From Firmicutes bacterium UBA1702 (GTDB lineage Bacteria > Bacillota > Clostridia > Peptostreptococcales > Anaerovoracaceae): DNA of 13,904 nt. Position numbers and translations under genes: made by a program. The DNA is taken from contig DCJK01000043.1 in assembly GCA_002320005.1 (NCBI GenBank), positions 1 to 13,904 of the forward strand, given 5' to 3'. Positions 13,877 to 13,904 of the stretch are shown here, in pieces (within the stretch, counting starts at the first letter, position 1; each line of letters starts with the position of its first letter). A model generated the notes under the pieces. That model did no database searches, had not been told where the DNA came from, and saw only the letters and a list, made by a program, of their open reading frames with translations.

Positions 13877-13904
13877 CTTGTTGTTGCTTTAGCGGTGGTT
13901 CCGA

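Overview
The window looks like the chromosome of an endospore-forming, low-to-moderate GC, Gram-positive anaerobe of class Clostridia. The support is strong AGGAGG-type ribosome sites, a clostridial-type 5S rRNA, sporulation genes (spmA, spmB, spoIID, ricT), a short AbrB with a Cys4 tail, and a class III fructose-1,6-bisphosphatase. I cannot name a genus from sequence alone.

Layout. Positions 1-390 hold the end of an rRNA operon: the 3' tail of 23S rRNA, a 46-nt spacer without a tRNA, 5S rRNA and a strong intrinsic terminator. A YitT-family membrane protein gene follows (544-1446), preceded by a perfect 16-bp tandem duplication and closed by its own terminator. Next is a divergent pair: a RocB-like M20 metallopeptidase on the minus strand (1654-3333) and a GntR/FCD regulator on the plus strand (3494-4141). 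Their shared 160-bp region has back-to-back promoters, and a perfect inverted repeat lies in the peptidase promoter, which fits local repression by the GntR protein.

From 4191 an extended -10 promoter appears to start a tight operon: a 37-residue membrane microprotein, tmk, holB, ricT and trmN6. Neighbouring coding regions overlap or nearly touch. This is the core of the tmk-to-trmN6 cluster known from Bacillus subtilis, but without yaaQ, yaaR and yabA. The operon meets spmA-spmB (minus strand, 4-bp overlap) head-on, with only 8 bp between the stop codons and a hairpin across both.

A second plus-strand operon (8742-10644) contains a DUF948-like membrane/coiled-coil protein, abrB and murA, ending in a strong terminator. 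spoIID follows, with a possible sigma-E promoter whose -35 lies in the murA terminator. The murA-spoIID adjacency is conserved in Bacillus, but spoIIQ, the usual next gene, is absent; class III fbp takes that place and ends in a terminator hairpin at 13834-13876.

Functionally the window combines translation and replication housekeeping (rRNA, tmk, holB, trmN6), RNA processing and sporulation entry (ricT, abrB), cell wall synthesis (murA) and forespore engulfment or spore core maturation (spoIID, spmAB). I see no mobile element, CRISPR array, tRNA or defence system. The most noteworthy items are the uncatalogued microprotein upstream of tmk and the regulatory architecture of the peptidase/GntR pair; I do not see a whole new system.
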